Assembly: GCF_023016805.1 (NCBI RefSeq) | Contig: NZ_JALKCH010000004.1 | Location: 1-64,000 of the forward strand | Direction: 5' to 3' | Source: Ancylobacter crimeensis | Lineage (GTDB): Bacteria; Pseudomonadota; Alphaproteobacteria; Rhizobiales; Xanthobacteraceae | DNA: 64,000 bases | Shown here: piece by piece, positions 51,495 to 61,120 of the stretch | Position numbering within the stretch: the first letter of the stretch is position 1 | How the letters are laid out: each line of letters starts with the position of its first letter | Notes under the pieces: generated by a model | The model's input: the letters and a program-made list of their open reading frames with translations, nothing else | What the model was told of the DNA's origin: nothing | The model's database searches: none | Position numbers and translations under genes: made by a program

Positions 51495-52313
51495 ATGGAC
51501 GCGATGAACATGAATGCCGGCACCCCCGGCGCCGATCCGCTGGAGTTCTACGGCACGCAGGTCTCGTCCCGGCTGCTGCTGGGCACGGCGCAATATCCCT
51601 CGCCGGCGATCCTGGCCGACGCCATCCGGGCGAGCGGCTCGCAGATCGTGACGGTGTCGCTGCGCCGCGAGTCCGGGGTCAGCAAGGCGGGGCAGAGCTT
51701 CTGGTCGCTGATCAAGGATCTCGGCGTGAAGGTGCTGCCCAACACCGCCGGCTGCAAGACGGTGAAGGAAGCCGTCACCACGGCGCAAATGGCGCGCGAG
51801 CTGTTCGGCACGCCCTGGGTGAAGCTCGAGGTGATCGGCGAGGACGACACGTTGCAGCCGGACGTGTTCGGCCTGGTCGAGGCCGCGCGCATCCTGTGCC
51901 GCGACGGCTTCGAGGTGTTTCCCTACACGACGGAAGACCTCGTGGTGGCGGAGAAGCTCGTGTCCGCCGGCTGCGAGGTGCTGATGCCATGGGGGGCGCC
52001 GATCGGCTCCGGCCGCGGGCTGAACAACCCCTATGGCCTGCGCTCCATGCGCGCCCATTTCCCACGCATCCCGCTGGTGGTGGATGCCGGCATCGGCCTG
52101 CCCTCCCACGCCGCGGCGGCGATGGAACTGGGCTATGACGCCGTGCTGCTGAACACCGCCGTCGCCAAGGCCGGGGATCCCGCACGCATGGCCCGCGCCT
52201 TCGCCCGCGCCATCGAGGCCGGCCGCGAGGCCTTCGTCGCCGACCCGATGGAAGCCCGCGACATGGCGGCCCCCTCCACCCCGGTGATGGGGCGGGCGGT
52301 ACTGGCGGATTGA
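51495..52313 (+). CDS. thiG: Thiazole synthase ThiG
   Basis: 272-residue TIM-barrel enzyme that assembles the thiazole phosphate from deoxyxylulose phosphate, ThiS thiocarboxylate and dehydroglycine. Expected blocks are [48 protein letters not shown] with the Schiff-base Lys, [13 protein letters not shown] and [19 protein letters not shown]. About 20 residues precede the usual start ([14 protein letters not shown]); ATG 51504 or ATG 51510 would shorten it a little. Confidence 0.96.
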   Translation: MDAMNMNAGTPGADPLEFYGTQVSSRLLLGTAQYPSPAILADAIRASGSQIVTVSLRRESGVSKAGQSFWSLIKDLGVKVLPNTAGCKTVKEAVTTAQMARELFGTPWVKLEVIGEDDTLQPDVFGLVEAARILCRDGFEVFPYTTEDLVVAEKLVSAGCEVLMPWGAPIGSGRGLNNPYGLRSMRAHFPRIPLVVDAGIGLPSHAAAAMELGYDAVLLNTAVAKAGDPARMARAFARAIEAGREAFVADPMEARDMAAPSTPVMGRAVLAD

Positions 52314-52669
52314 GCCGGAGCGGGGGGCGTGTCCGTGCCGGACGCGACCCCTTACCCGGCCGCTCCCCATTGGGCAGGGGGCGTTTGCGCCGGCAGGTAG
52401 GGGCATGTCCGGTGCAGCACGCCCTGCGACGGGGGGCGCCTCGTAGGCACGAGGCCGGCTCAGGCACGAGGCCGGCGCGGCGCTCGGGTGAGGGCGGTGT
52501 CGGAATGGCCGGTGGCCATGATCCCTGGTCCCGGCCCTCACCCTTCGGGGAAAGGGGCTGGTGAGGCTTGCATCCGGCCAGGCGGCGGGTGAAGGACAGG
52601 GCACCCCGGCACGGGACCCAGAACGGTGCCGGGAGCGTTCCCGGCAGAGTGCACAGCATGAGAGGCCCG
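52314..52669. other. Spacer between thiG and thiE with short repeats
   Basis: No gene is evident in this 356-base gap inside the thi cluster. It contains a direct repeat GGCACGAGGCCGGC (near 52446 and 52465) and CCCTCACCC/GGGGAAAGGGG elements similar to those near 58750-58970. These look like dispersed intergenic repeats typical of Rhizobiales. thiE may need read-through or its own promoter. Confidence 0.5.
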
Positions 52670-53284
52670 ATGGCGCATATCACGCTCGACCCCTTCTATC
52701 TCATCGTGGATCGCGCGGCCTGGCTGCCGCGTCTGCTGCCGCAGGGCGTGAAGCTGGTGCAGCTGCGCGCCAAGGAGATGGACGAAGCCGCCCTGCGCAC
52801 CGAGATCGCCACGGCTCGCGATTATTGCGAGCGCTATGGCGCGCAGCTCGTGGTGAACGACCACTGGAAGCTGGCCATCGAGGCCGGTTGCGACTTCGTT
52901 CATCTCGGGCAGGAGGATCTGGAGGTCGCGGACCTTCCCGCCATCCGTCGCGCCGGGATGCGGCTCGGCCTTTCCACCCATGACGAGGCGGAGCTGGAGA
53001 CGGCGCTGGCCTGCGAGCCGGACTACGTCGCCCTCGGCCCGGTCTATCCCACCATCCTCAAGGCGATGCGCTGGGCGCCGCAGGGGCTGGAGCGGATCAC
53101 GGCGTGGAAGGCGCGCATCGGTGCGGTGCCGCTGGTCGCCATCGGCGGCCTCACCATCGAACGCGCCGCCGGCTGCTTCGCGGCGGGCGCGGATACCGTG
53201 TGTGCGGTCACCGATGTGCTGCTGAATGCCGATCCCGAAAAGCGCGCAAGGGAATGGATCGCGGCGACGCGGGTGGCGGCCTGA
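52670..53284 (+). CDS. thiE: Thiamine-phosphate synthase-like protein ThiE
   Basis: 204-residue TIM-barrel protein coupling the pyrimidine and thiazole halves of thiamine. Conserved runs are LVQLRAKEMDEAALRTEIA, LVVNDHWKLAIEAGCDFVHL, GLSTHDEAELETAL, YVALGPVYPTILKAM and PLVAIGGLTIERAA. The ATG at 52670 follows GAGAGGCCC; ATG 52658 is possible. The stretch KEMDEAA lacks some usual substrate-site residues found in ThiE (the classical QLR-K run is partly kept), so a role as a ThiE variant is likely but not certain. Confidence 0.88.
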   Translation: MAHITLDPFYLIVDRAAWLPRLLPQGVKLVQLRAKEMDEAALRTEIATARDYCERYGAQLVVNDHWKLAIEAGCDFVHLGQEDLEVADLPAIRRAGMRLGLSTHDEAELETALACEPDYVALGPVYPTILKAMRWAPQGLERITAWKARIGAVPLVAIGGLTIERAAGCFAAGADTVCAVTDVLLNADPEKRAREWIAATRVAA

Positions 53285-53663
53285 ACCCACGTCGCTTCCC
53301 GAGCTGCGGAAAGTCGTAACCTGCGGAAGGAAGCTCCCGGCGTTTCCCCGTCATTCGTGGCCGAGGAGCCCGCACCCCGGATCGGCAGGGCTGTGTCGCG
53401 GGCGGGTCGTGGGACTGCGAGGAAGCCTCGCGTGGCGCGGGCGCGCTTGCGATCGCAGCGAAGATACGCGCCGCCTTCCTCCACAGCGGAAGCTTGAGCG
53501 AGGGCAGGGGCATGATCGCGTCTCGACCCGATCCGCCCCGAGGCTCCGGCATGCGTGACGCCGGTGCATGGCAGAAGCGAAGGGCCATGCCGTGACCGGC
53601 CGCGCGGGCCGGCGGCGATGTCACCCGTCCACCCGCCCGCGCCGTTTCGTCCTCTGCGCCGCT
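53285..53663. other. Gene-free spacer between thiE and the SulP gene
   Basis: Nothing gene-like stands out: open frames here overlap and are Arg/Pro-rich. The region is between convergent genes, so it should contain terminators, but no hairpin with a T-tract is clear. Confidence 0.45.
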
Positions 53664-55145
53664 TCAGTGGCCCGGGCCGGCCCCCGCAACGCCTTTGTCG
53701 TGCACCGCGAAGCGGTCGATCATGGTGGCGCTGGCCTCGTTCAGGCCTTCTACCGTGACGCGCGCGCCGCCCTTGCGCAGGCGCTCCACCGCCTTGTCCA
53801 GCGCGCCGACTGCGGTGATGTCCCACAGATGGGCGTGAGTGAGGTCGATCAGCACCTCCCGCGGCTCCACGTCCAGCTCGAAGCCGCGCTGGAAGGGTTC
53901 GGCCGAGGCGAAGAAGATCTGGCCGCGCACGCGAAAGACGACGCGCTCCGTCGCTTCGTCGATGTCGCGCTCGATGGCGACGAGGCGGGCCACCTTGCCG
54001 GCGAAGAACACGCCCGACAGCAGCACACCGGCCAGCACGCCCAGCGCAAGATTGTGCGTGGCGACCACCGTGACCACGGTGACGACCATGACCACCGAGG
54101 ACGAGGCGGGGTTGCGGCGTAGATCGATCAGCGAGCGCCAGGAAAAGGTGCCGATCGACACCATGATCATCACCGCGACCAAGGCGGCCATGGGGATGAT
54201 GCGCACGAGATCGTCCAGCACCAGGATGAGGAACAGAAGGAACGCGCCGGCGACGAAGGTGGAGAGCCGGCCGCGCCCGCCGGAGCTGACATTGATGACC
54301 GACTGCCCGATCATCGCGCAGCCGCCCATGCCGCCGATCAGCGCGGAGGCGATGTTGCCGGCGCCCTGTCCGACACACTCCTGGCTCTTGCTGCTGCTGG
54401 TGTCGGTCATGTCGTCGACGATCTGCGCCGTGAGCAGCGATTCCAGCAGGCCGACCGCGGCGAGCGTGATCGAATAGGGCAGGATGATCTTCAGCGTCTC
54501 CAACGTGAACGGCACGTCCGGCAACGCGAAGTGCGGCAGGCTGGAGGGCAGCGCGCCGAGATCGCCCACCATGCGCGGATGCAGGCCGCTCCACCAGCAG
54601 AAGGCGGTGAGCGCGGCGATGGCGACCAGCGGCGAGGGTACCGCGCGGGTGAGGCGGGGGAACAGATAGATGATCGCGAGGCCGGCGGCGATCATCGGAT
54701 AGGTCTCGAACGGCACGCCGACGAGTTCCGGCATCTGCGCCAGGAAGATGAGAATGGCGAGGGCGTTGACGAAGCCGGTGATGACCGAGCGCGAGACGAA
54801 GCGCATCAGCCGCCCGACCCGCAGGGCGCCGCCCAGGATCTGGATGAGGCCCATCAGCACGGTCGCGGCGAAGAGGTATTGTACACCGTGGTCGCGCACC
54901 AAGCTGACCATGACGACCGCGGTCGCGGCGGTGGCCGCCGAGATCATGCCCGGCCGGCCGCCGAGGATTGCGGAGACGCAGGCGATGGCGAAGGAGGCAT
55001 AGAGCCCGACCTTTGGATCGACCCCGGCGATGACGGTGAAGCCGATGGCCTCCGGGATCAGGGCGAGGGCGACGACGATGCCGGCGAGGACATCGGCACG
55101 GATGTTCGAGACCCAGTCTCGAACGTAACGGGAGCGGTGGATCAT
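53664..55145 (-). CDS. SulP-family anion transporter with STAS domain
   Basis: 493-residue transporter with about 10-12 membrane segments and a C-terminal STAS domain (about 390-493). The family start [19 protein letters not shown] and [12 protein letters not shown] are clear; the segment [20 protein letters not shown] is the second conserved block. STAS strand and loop include [20 protein letters not shown]. SulP proteins move sulfate, bicarbonate or dicarboxylates; the ion cannot be read from sequence alone. ATG 55145 is chosen by family length; no strong ribosome site is visible. Confidence 0.92.
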   Translation of the reverse strand: MIHRSRYVRDWVSNIRADVLAGIVVALALIPEAIGFTVIAGVDPKVGLYASFAIACVSAILGGRPGMISAATAATAVVMVSLVRDHGVQYLFAATVLMGLIQILGGALRVGRLMRFVSRSVITGFVNALAILIFLAQMPELVGVPFETYPMIAAGLAIIYLFPRLTRAVPSPLVAIAALTAFCWWSGLHPRMVGDLGALPSSLPHFALPDVPFTLETLKIILPYSITLAAVGLLESLLTAQIVDDMTDTSSSKSQECVGQGAGNIASALIGGMGGCAMIGQSVINVSSGGRGRLSTFVAGAFLLFLILVLDDLVRIIPMAALVAVMIMVSIGTFSWRSLIDLRRNPASSSVVMVVTVVTVVATHNLALGVLAGVLLSGVFFAGKVARLVAIERDIDEATERVVFRVRGQIFFASAEPFQRGFELDVEPREVLIDLTHAHLWDITAVGALDKAVERLRKGGARVTVEGLNEASATMIDRFAVHDKGVAGAGPGH

Positions 55146-55509
55146 GTGCGGGGAAAATCGCAAGGCAGAGCGCCCGCCGGAGGCGGTGTCGGATGACGGG
55201 ACGGGCGCACATGCATTGTCCGGCGGATCGGCGGCCGGAAGAGCCACCCGGAATCGCACCGGGTCCTGACGAATGACCTACACCTAACCGAAGGTTCGCT
55301 GCAGTGCAATGTGGACAGGACTCCGGGGCCGGGGCAGCGTGACGGAACGTGACGGCGAACGAATGCCGCCGGTCGGCGTTGGCGTTTGGCGCGGGGCCGG
55401 CGAGCGCGGGGGAGAGATGTGCTCGCCGGGCATTTGGGCTAAAGCGCGGTCAGGGACGATCGGAGGGCTTCCGGTCGGATCGCAGGATGCTCCGGGAAAC
55501 GGCAGCCGG
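55146..55509. other. Divergent spacer between SulP and DUF2865 genes
   Basis: Promoters for both flanking genes should lie here. I see no gene, riboswitch or clear operator; the sequence is GC-rich with several short imperfect inverted repeats. Confidence 0.4.
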
Positions 55510-56361
55510 ATGGGACATTTGATGAGCATGGCGGCAAGGCGTATCGGGGCGGTGATGGCGGTGGGGCTGGTGATCGGCCTTTCGGCACCGGCTTTCGCGC
55601 AGAATCCCTTCACCGATTTCCTGCGCGGCGTGTTCGGTGGTGGCGGCGATTCGGGCGGTTCCCAGCAAGTGCCCAACCGGCGCGAGAATTCGCGCGGCGG
55701 CGGCTTCTTCGGGCGCGGCAATGGCGCGGTGGCGCCCGATTCCAGCGGCTATGGCGCCGGGCAGGCGCCGCAGCCGCAGGTCATGGTGCCGGACAACGGA
55801 CCGCAGCCGGTGTCCAACGGCATTGGCGGAGGCATCGCCTATTGCGTGCGCACCTGCGACGGCCACTATTTCCCGCTGACGCCGGTGAGCGGCGACACCC
55901 GAATAGCTGCCGAGGGGCGCTGCCAGGCCTTCTGCCCGCAGGCCGAAACGGCGGTCTATGTGTCGTACAGCCGCGAGGCGGGCATCGACGGCGCGCGTGG
56001 TTCGGACGGGCGGCCCTATGCCTCGCTGCCGGCAGCCTTCGCCTATCGCACGGCGATGAATCCCGCCTGCACGTGCACCGGCACCAGCCCGTTCGGCGTC
56101 GCCAGCGTCGACGTCGACATGGATGCGACGCTGCGGCCCGGCGATTATGTGATGACCGAGACCGGACCCATGGTGTTCCAGGGCACGCCCGTGGTGCCGC
56201 ACCAGCCGGGTGATTTCGTGTCCGCCGACGGCGATGCCCGTCTCTCGGCCTCGACCCGCAAGGAGCTGGAGGCGCTTAAGCTGGCCGGGCGGCCCTCCGG
56301 CGCGCCGACTTCGGCGCCTTCCACGCCGGTGCCGCCGGGCGGCACCAGCCTCAAGCCATAG
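55510..56361 (+). CDS. DUF2865-family secreted protein
   Basis: 283-residue exported protein. A signal peptide (MAVGLVIGLSAPAFAQNP) is followed by a Gly/Ser/Asn-rich low-complexity linker (about 35-100) and then a Cys-containing domain with IAYCVRTCDGHYFPLTPV, AEGRCQAFCPQAETAVYVS and NPACTCTGTSP, the DUF2865 hallmark; paired cysteines suggest disulfides. A Pro-rich tail ends the protein. ATG 55510 or 55522 both fit. Function unknown; an envelope or cell-wall role is likely by location. Confidence 0.88.
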   Translation: MGHLMSMAARRIGAVMAVGLVIGLSAPAFAQNPFTDFLRGVFGGGGDSGGSQQVPNRRENSRGGGFFGRGNGAVAPDSSGYGAGQAPQPQVMVPDNGPQPVSNGIGGGIAYCVRTCDGHYFPLTPVSGDTRIAAEGRCQAFCPQAETAVYVSYSREAGIDGARGSDGRPYASLPAAFAYRTAMNPACTCTGTSPFGVASVDVDMDATLRPGDYVMTETGPMVFQGTPVVPHQPGDFVSADGDARLSASTRKELEALKLAGRPSGAPTSAPSTPVPPGGTSLKP

Positions 56362-56391
56362 CGGACCCGCGTTCCGGGGTCCGGCCGGCGC

Positions 56392-57540
56392 TCACATGTC
56401 CATCTTTGCCGGCGCCGCCGCCTCGTCCTCGCGCGGCATGAGGCGATGCGGCTCGTCCGGCAGCGCGACGTTATGCGGGGGCCGGATGCCCTGCGCCGCC
56501 CGGATCTGGAGAGCCCGGATGCGCTCGACGAGGTTCAACGGACGCGCAACCTGCGTCGGGTCGGTGGTGGCGTCCGCCGCCGCGCCATTCGCCGCCACGC
56601 TGTTCGCTGTTTTGCCCCGTCCGCGTCCGCGCTTGCGGGCCGAGGGGGGCGGAGAGGCGCCGTCGAGGATGGCGGTGATCGGCGAGCCTTCGCCTTCCAG
56701 CGTCGCGGTCATGCGGGCGACTTCGGCGGCGATGTGGCCGATGGTGTCGCGCAACCGTGCCGATTCCATGGGATCGGGCAAGGCGGGCGCGCGTTCCTCC
56801 TGCTGCTGGCGGTGCGCCTCGCCGAGCCGGCGGGCGAGTTCGGCGGCTTCCTCGCGGGCGGCGGCGAGCGCGGTTTCGGTGCCGGCGAGGCGGGCCTCGG
56901 TGGCATCGCGTGCCGTGCGCTCGGCGGCGAGCGTCTCCTCGAGCCGGGTGAGCGTGGCGAGGTCGCGGGCAACCGTGCGCTCCAGCTCCCCGACGCGCTG
57001 GGAGAGCCCTTCGGCGCGCGTGGCGACAGCGGCATTCTCGATGCGCCAGCTTTCCTCGATGCCGTCGGCTTCGGCGGTGCGGCTGCGGCTCTCGGCGAGT
57101 TCGGCCTGCGCGGTTTCGAGCCCGGCGCGCATTTCGGCGAGCGCGGCTTCATGGGCGTCGCGCTCGGCTTCCGCGGCTTCGGCGCGCGCGAGGGTGGCGC
57201 GCCGGCTCTCCTCGAGGTCCGCAAGCTCGGTGGAGAGGGCGGCACGATCGGCGTCCAGCTCGCCGATCCGCACGACATGGCGCGAGCGCTCGACCTCGCC
57301 TTCGGCATGCTGGGCCTGCATCGCGTCGAGCTTCAGCTCCAGCCGGCGCACGGCAACCGCGAACTGGGCGCGCAACTGGTCCTTGTCGGCAAGGAATTCC
57401 GTCATCGAGACCGGCAGGGCCCGCTCGATGCGCAGCGTGGTCAGCCGCACCGCCCGCCGCCACACCGCCGGCAGAATCAGCAGTGCCAGCAGCGTCGCAG
57501 CCAGAAAACCCAGCGCGGCATACATGATCATCTCGACCAT
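56392..57540 (-). CDS. Single-pass membrane protein with long coiled coil
   Basis: 382-residue protein: one N-terminal helix (AALGFLAATLLALLILPAVW), then about 220 residues of heptad-rich Ala/Glu/Arg coiled coil (60-270), and a Lys/Arg/Pro-rich segment with a nuclear-signal-like basic run (SARKRGRGRGK). The C-terminal part contains LVERIRALQIRAAQGI. A cytoplasmic coiled-coil protein tethered to the inner membrane is the best description. It converges on the DUF2865 gene with 30 bases between. No known family is recognised. Confidence 0.8.
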   Translation of the reverse strand: MVEMIMYAALGFLAATLLALLILPAVWRRAVRLTTLRIERALPVSMTEFLADKDQLRAQFAVAVRRLELKLDAMQAQHAEGEVERSRHVVRIGELDADRAALSTELADLEESRRATLARAEAAEAERDAHEAALAEMRAGLETAQAELAESRSRTAEADGIEESWRIENAAVATRAEGLSQRVGELERTVARDLATLTRLEETLAAERTARDATEARLAGTETALAAAREEAAELARRLGEAHRQQQEERAPALPDPMESARLRDTIGHIAAEVARMTATLEGEGSPITAILDGASPPPSARKRGRGRGKTANSVAANGAAADATTDPTQVARPLNLVERIRALQIRAAQGIRPPHNVALPDEPHRLMPREDEAAAPAKMDM

Positions 57541-57649
57541 GCCGTCGTCCCATGTGTTCGGATCGAGGAGCGCGATCCATCCGCGGCCGGCGCCTGCCGA
57601 AAAAGGCTCGTCGCCCGCATGGTGAGCTTATCGCTCCCGTGCCGCGCCG

Positions 57650-57710
57650 GCCATGCCTGTTGGCCGATGGCCGTGCATAAGTGCCATGCCTGTTGGCCGA
57701 TGGCCGTGCA
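57650..57710. repeat. Tandem duplication, two 28-bp copies
   Basis: GCCATGCCTGTTGGCCGATG GCCGTGCA occurs identically at 57650-57677 and 57683-57710, separated by TAAGT (33-bp period). It sits in the 220-base spacer between the coiled-coil and DUF1134 genes. Two copies only, so likely a recent slippage duplication. Confidence 0.85.
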
Positions 57711-57760
57711 CGCCCCCCATGCCGGGGATGGATAGCTGGAAATAAAGCCCACCGCCCGGC

Positions 57761-58336
57761 TCAGAACGGGTTCCACGTCGCCTGCGGCGTGAACTTCAGA
57801 TAGCCGACATTGGCGCCGAGGCGCACGCCGACGCCGGAGCGGATCGGCACCACCACCATCGGGTCGGAGGCGAGCGCCGTCATGCCGAAGCCCGCGACGA
57901 AATAGGCCGAGCCGGAAATCCCGCCGAAGCGACGGAAGATGTCGTTGATGGAGTTGAGGTTGTAGACCAGGATCATGGTCCGCGCGCCGTCGCCGCCGAA
58001 GTCCCAGCCGAGCGAGGGGCCCTGCCAGAACACCTTCAGGTCGCCGGCATTGCGGGTGTAAAGCGTGCCTTCGCCATAGCGCAGGCCTGCGACGAAGGAG
58101 CCGGAACCCTCCTGCCCGAGGATATAGCCGTTCGGCTGGCCCCAACGGCTCACCGCCTTCTCGATGGAAAGCGCCAGCCCGCGCGACACCTCGCCGAAGA
58201 AACCGTGCCCCTTGGTGATCAGCTCGTCCGAGGAGTAGGAGCCGGTCTGCTGCTGCTGCTGGGCCGCCGCCGGCGTGGCGGCAAGGGGCAGCATGAGAAG
58301 AGCGAGGCAGGCGAGGAGAGAGCGCAAGGTCGGCAT
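57761..58336 (-). CDS. DUF1134-family exported lipid-binding-like protein
   Basis: 191-residue protein with signal peptide (LLACLALLMLPLAATPAAAQ) and a short Gln run. The mature domain (GFFGEVSRGLALSIEKAV; GYILGQEGSGSFVAGLRYG; YNLNSINDIFRRFGGISGSA) matches DUF1134, related to the YSC84/SYLF lipid-binding fold. ATG 58336 places the signal peptide properly; the open frame upstream to 58411 is not signal-like. The protein probably resides in the periplasm. Function unknown. Confidence 0.9.
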   Translation of the reverse strand: MPTLRSLLACLALLMLPLAATPAAAQQQQQTGSYSSDELITKGHGFFGEVSRGLALSIEKAVSRWGQPNGYILGQEGSGSFVAGLRYGEGTLYTRNAGDLKVFWQGPSLGWDFGGDGARTMILVYNLNSINDIFRRFGGISGSAYFVAGFGMTALASDPMVVVPIRSGVGVRLGANVGYLKFTPQATWNPF

Positions 58337-59133
58337 GGTGGGTCTCGCGAATGGGCTTGAGGGCGTTCGTTCGAGGGACGTCAGCGACGGGTGCGAACCG
58401 GGGTCGGGCAATGGACGATACTTAGCACGGCAATTGCGCGCCGGAACACGTGCGCAGCAAATCCGGGCATGAATGGGGATGAGAGGGCATGAAGCGTTAA
58501 GGAATGCCCACCTGTGCGACGCAAGGCGGCGTGGGGTGGAGATTTCGGGCGGTTCGGGCCTCCCATGCGGTAGCCGCGTCCGGCGGGGTCGCCGTCACTG
58601 CGCCATCCTTGGGGCCTGACAATGCCGGATGGGAACGGGAGCGCGTTGGCGAGGCGGGGCACGCGATGCGACGTTGTTGAAGGGAAGGAGCCGGAAGGAA
58701 AAAAGCCGGAAGGAAAGGGCAGGCCCGGTTCGCGGAACCGTTCCGCCCCTCACCCGGCGCTGCGCGCCGACCTCTTCACCATGGGGAAAGGTTCAAAAAG
58801 GGGCGTGCCCCCTGGCGTCCGGCGCTCCGTCCGAGCCGGGCCAAGCCTCGCCGGGTGGTTCGCTTTCTCTCCCGCTCGGCGCGACGTTCAACGGCGTGAC
58901 TGTGGAGCGGCGCTTCGGCCGGGTCGATGCGTACCCGGTTGGCGGGCTCCCTCTCCCGGTCGGGGAGAGGGCAGCGGTGAAGGGCCCGTTCTTCGATCGC
59001 ATCGCGCCAGCGCCGCGTGGTTCTGCCGGAGCCCGCCGCCTCCGCGTGAAGAGACGCCGGGCGGGCGGAGCCGGCCATGACGGCAGCGGGCGCGCGGCGT
59101 ATGCGTTCGCACGTTGCCGGCGCGCGTCCCGCC
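58337..59133. other. Long gene-free region with REP-like repeats
   Basis: Nearly 800 bases without a convincing gene; open frames on both strands are Arg/Pro-rich mirror images of each other. It holds CTCACCCGGCGCTGCGCGCC (about 58751-58770) and the palindrome CCCTCTCCC-GGTCG-GGGAGAGGG (58949-58971), which belong to a kind of dispersed repeat common in Rhizobiales. Related fragments lie at 52314-52669. Confidence 0.6.
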
Positions 59134-59994
59134 TCAGTCCATGCCCGGCCCGGTGGCGAGGAAGCCGGGGACGCGGTAACCCTCCTGGCTACGGCCATAG
59201 GGCAAAGGCGATCCGTCCGGGCGGGTGACGGTGCCGCCGGCGGCGCGCAGCAGGGCATGGCCGGCGGCGACGTCCCATTCCATCACCGGCGACAGGCGCG
59301 GATAGACATCGGCCCGGCCTTCCGCCACCAGCCCGAATTTCAGCGCCGAGCCGCAGGAGACGCGCTCGGCAACCGGAAGAGTGCCGAGCAGGGCGGTGGT
59401 GTGCGGGTCGAGATGCGAGCGGCTCGCCACCGCCACCAGCCCTTCGGCCGGGCGCGGGCGGCAGCCGATCCGCGTCCAGCCGGCCGCATCGGCTGCGGCG
59501 CCGGGAGTGCGTTCGGCGGTGAAGGCCCCCAGCGCGCCGAACCGCCCGCCCGCGCTGCCGACGAACAGCCGACCGATCGCCGGAGCATAGATGAGGCCCA
59601 GCGTCGGCACGCCGTCTTCCACCAGGCCGACATTCACCGTGAACTCGCCGCGCTCGGCGACGAATTCGCGGGTGCCGTCCAGCGGATCGACCAGCAGGAA
59701 GGTCGCGGCCGGGCTTTCGCCGCGGCCCTGCGATACGGCCTCCTCCGCAATCACCGGCACGCCGGGCAGGATATCGTGGAGCCGCGCGCGCAGCAGCGCC
59801 TCGGCGGCGAGGTCGGCCGCGGTGACCGGGCTCTGGTCGGCCTTGGCCTCGGCGCGGATTCCCTCGGCGCGGATGCGCATGATCTCGGCGCCGGCGGCCA
59901 GCACGGCCTCGGCGAGTGCGACCACCTCGGCAGGAAAGCGGGGAGAGGTTGAGCGGGGGGCGGCTGAATTCTGGGGCTGCATGGGATCGGACAT
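59134..59994 (-). CDS. cysQ: 3'(2'),5'-bisphosphate nucleotidase, CysQ-like
   Basis: 286-residue metal-dependent phosphatase of the inositol-monophosphatase superfamily. The motifs are PVIAEEAV with the first metal Glu, DPLDGTREF with the metal Asp pair, and EWDVAAGHALL near the C-terminus. Family behaviour: removal of the 3'-phosphate from PAP, tied to sulfate assimilation. ATG 59994 (SDPMQPQNSAAPR) starts the family-like region; the open frame runs on upstream through Ser-rich sequence on the opposite strand of chpT and is rejected. A helper role in sulfur metabolism is inferred. Confidence 0.88.
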   Translation of the reverse strand: MSDPMQPQNSAAPRSTSPRFPAEVVALAEAVLAAGAEIMRIRAEGIRAEAKADQSPVTAADLAAEALLRARLHDILPGVPVIAEEAVSQGRGESPAATFLLVDPLDGTREFVAERGEFTVNVGLVEDGVPTLGLIYAPAIGRLFVGSAGGRFGALGAFTAERTPGAAADAAGWTRIGCRPRPAEGLVAVASRSHLDPHTTALLGTLPVAERVSCGSALKFGLVAEGRADVYPRLSPVMEWDVAAGHALLRAAGGTVTRPDGSPLPYGRSQEGYRVPGFLATGPGMD

Positions 59995-60259
59995 ATGGGA
60001 TCGGACGATCGGGACCGGGAGGCGGCAAGCGCGGGCGGAGGCGGAAATAGGCGGGCGGAGAGGGCAGCTACAGGCCGTTCGCGCCCCCGCGAGTTGGCGG
60101 GCGCGCGAGGGCGGTGTATCACCGCGCGATACGAACCGCACGCTCCGCCCTGCGATTCGCGCCTGTTCGCCAGCCGCATGCCCTGCCGCCTGCGGTTCGC
60201 CTCTCCGCCACGCCGCCCGCCTGACGAGTGCCGGGCCGCCAGACTTGCGACGGACCTTC

Positions 60260-60955
60260 ATGACCGCCATCGACCTCGACAAGCTCGATCTCGCCGCGCT
60301 GCTGTGCTCGCGCGTCTGCCACGACGTGATCAGCCCGGTCGGCGCGATCGTGAACGGGCTGGAAGTGCTGGAGGACGAGAACGACGCCAGCATGAAGGCC
60401 TTCGCGCTGGACCTCATCGCCAAGAGCGCGCGGCAGGCCTCGGCCCGGCTGCAATTCGCCCGCCTCGCCTTCGGCGCCGCCGGTTCGGCCGGGGCGCAGA
60501 TCGACACCGGCGATGCCGAGCAGGTGGCGCGCGGCTTCATCCAGGACGACCGCACCACGCTGGAATGGCACGTGCCGCGGGCCTATCTGCCCAAGAACCG
60601 GGTGAAGCTGCTGCTGAACCTGCTGATGGTGGCCGGCGCGACCATTCCGCGCGGCGGCACCATCGCGGCGGACGCCGAGGGCGAGGGCGAGACGGCGCGC
60701 TTCATCATCACCACCCGCGGCTCGCATGCCCGTATCCCGAACCACATGGAGACGCTGCTCTCCGGCGGCGCGCCCGAGGGCGGCTCGATCGACGCCCATG
60801 GCGTGCAGCCGCACTATACCGGCCTGCTGGCCCGCGAGGTGGGGATGGGGATCACGCTCGCCATGACGGGAGAGGGCGACGGCGTCGTCATCACTGCCGC
60901 ACCCGGCGAGAAGGCCGCCGAAGCCGCTGTCGCCGGTGAGCCCGGCACGGTCTGA
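60260..60955 (+). CDS. chpT: ChpT histidine phosphotransferase
   Basis: 231-residue dimeric phosphotransferase that passes phosphate from the CckA kinase to CtrA and CpdR in the alphaproteobacterial cell-cycle relay. The phosphorylated His is in CSRVCHDVISPVGAIVNGLE (His near residue 21), the DHp-like helix pair. The rest resembles a degenerate HATPase domain (LLNLLMVAGATIPRGG). Size and motif order match ChpT. Divergent from the CysQ gene, and followed 165 bases later by a CheW/receiver-like gene. Confidence 0.92.
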   Translation: MTAIDLDKLDLAALLCSRVCHDVISPVGAIVNGLEVLEDENDASMKAFALDLIAKSARQASARLQFARLAFGAAGSAGAQIDTGDAEQVARGFIQDDRTTLEWHVPRAYLPKNRVKLLLNLLMVAGATIPRGGTIAADAEGEGETARFIITTRGSHARIPNHMETLLSGGAPEGGSIDAHGVQPHYTGLLAREVGMGITLAMTGEGDGVVITAAPGEKAAEAAVAGEPGTV

Positions 60956-61120
60956 GCGGCGAGCGGCAAAAAATGGCGAAGGCGTGACGAAAACGCCGGG
61001 TCGTTCAAACCTGCGCCCGCGGTTTCAGGCCATGTTAACGCGTGGCCGCCACAGTCACGGAACCGGCCGGCGATTCCTTTCGTCGCGGGCCGGTCCCGCA
61101 ACGATCACCGCCGGCGTCCC

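Noticed and set aside
58623..59228. Long plus-strand frames (about 150-200 residues) in the repeat-rich gap
   Set aside because: Two frames and the opposite strand are all open at once, the products are Arg/Gly/Pro-rich and no start has a ribosome site.
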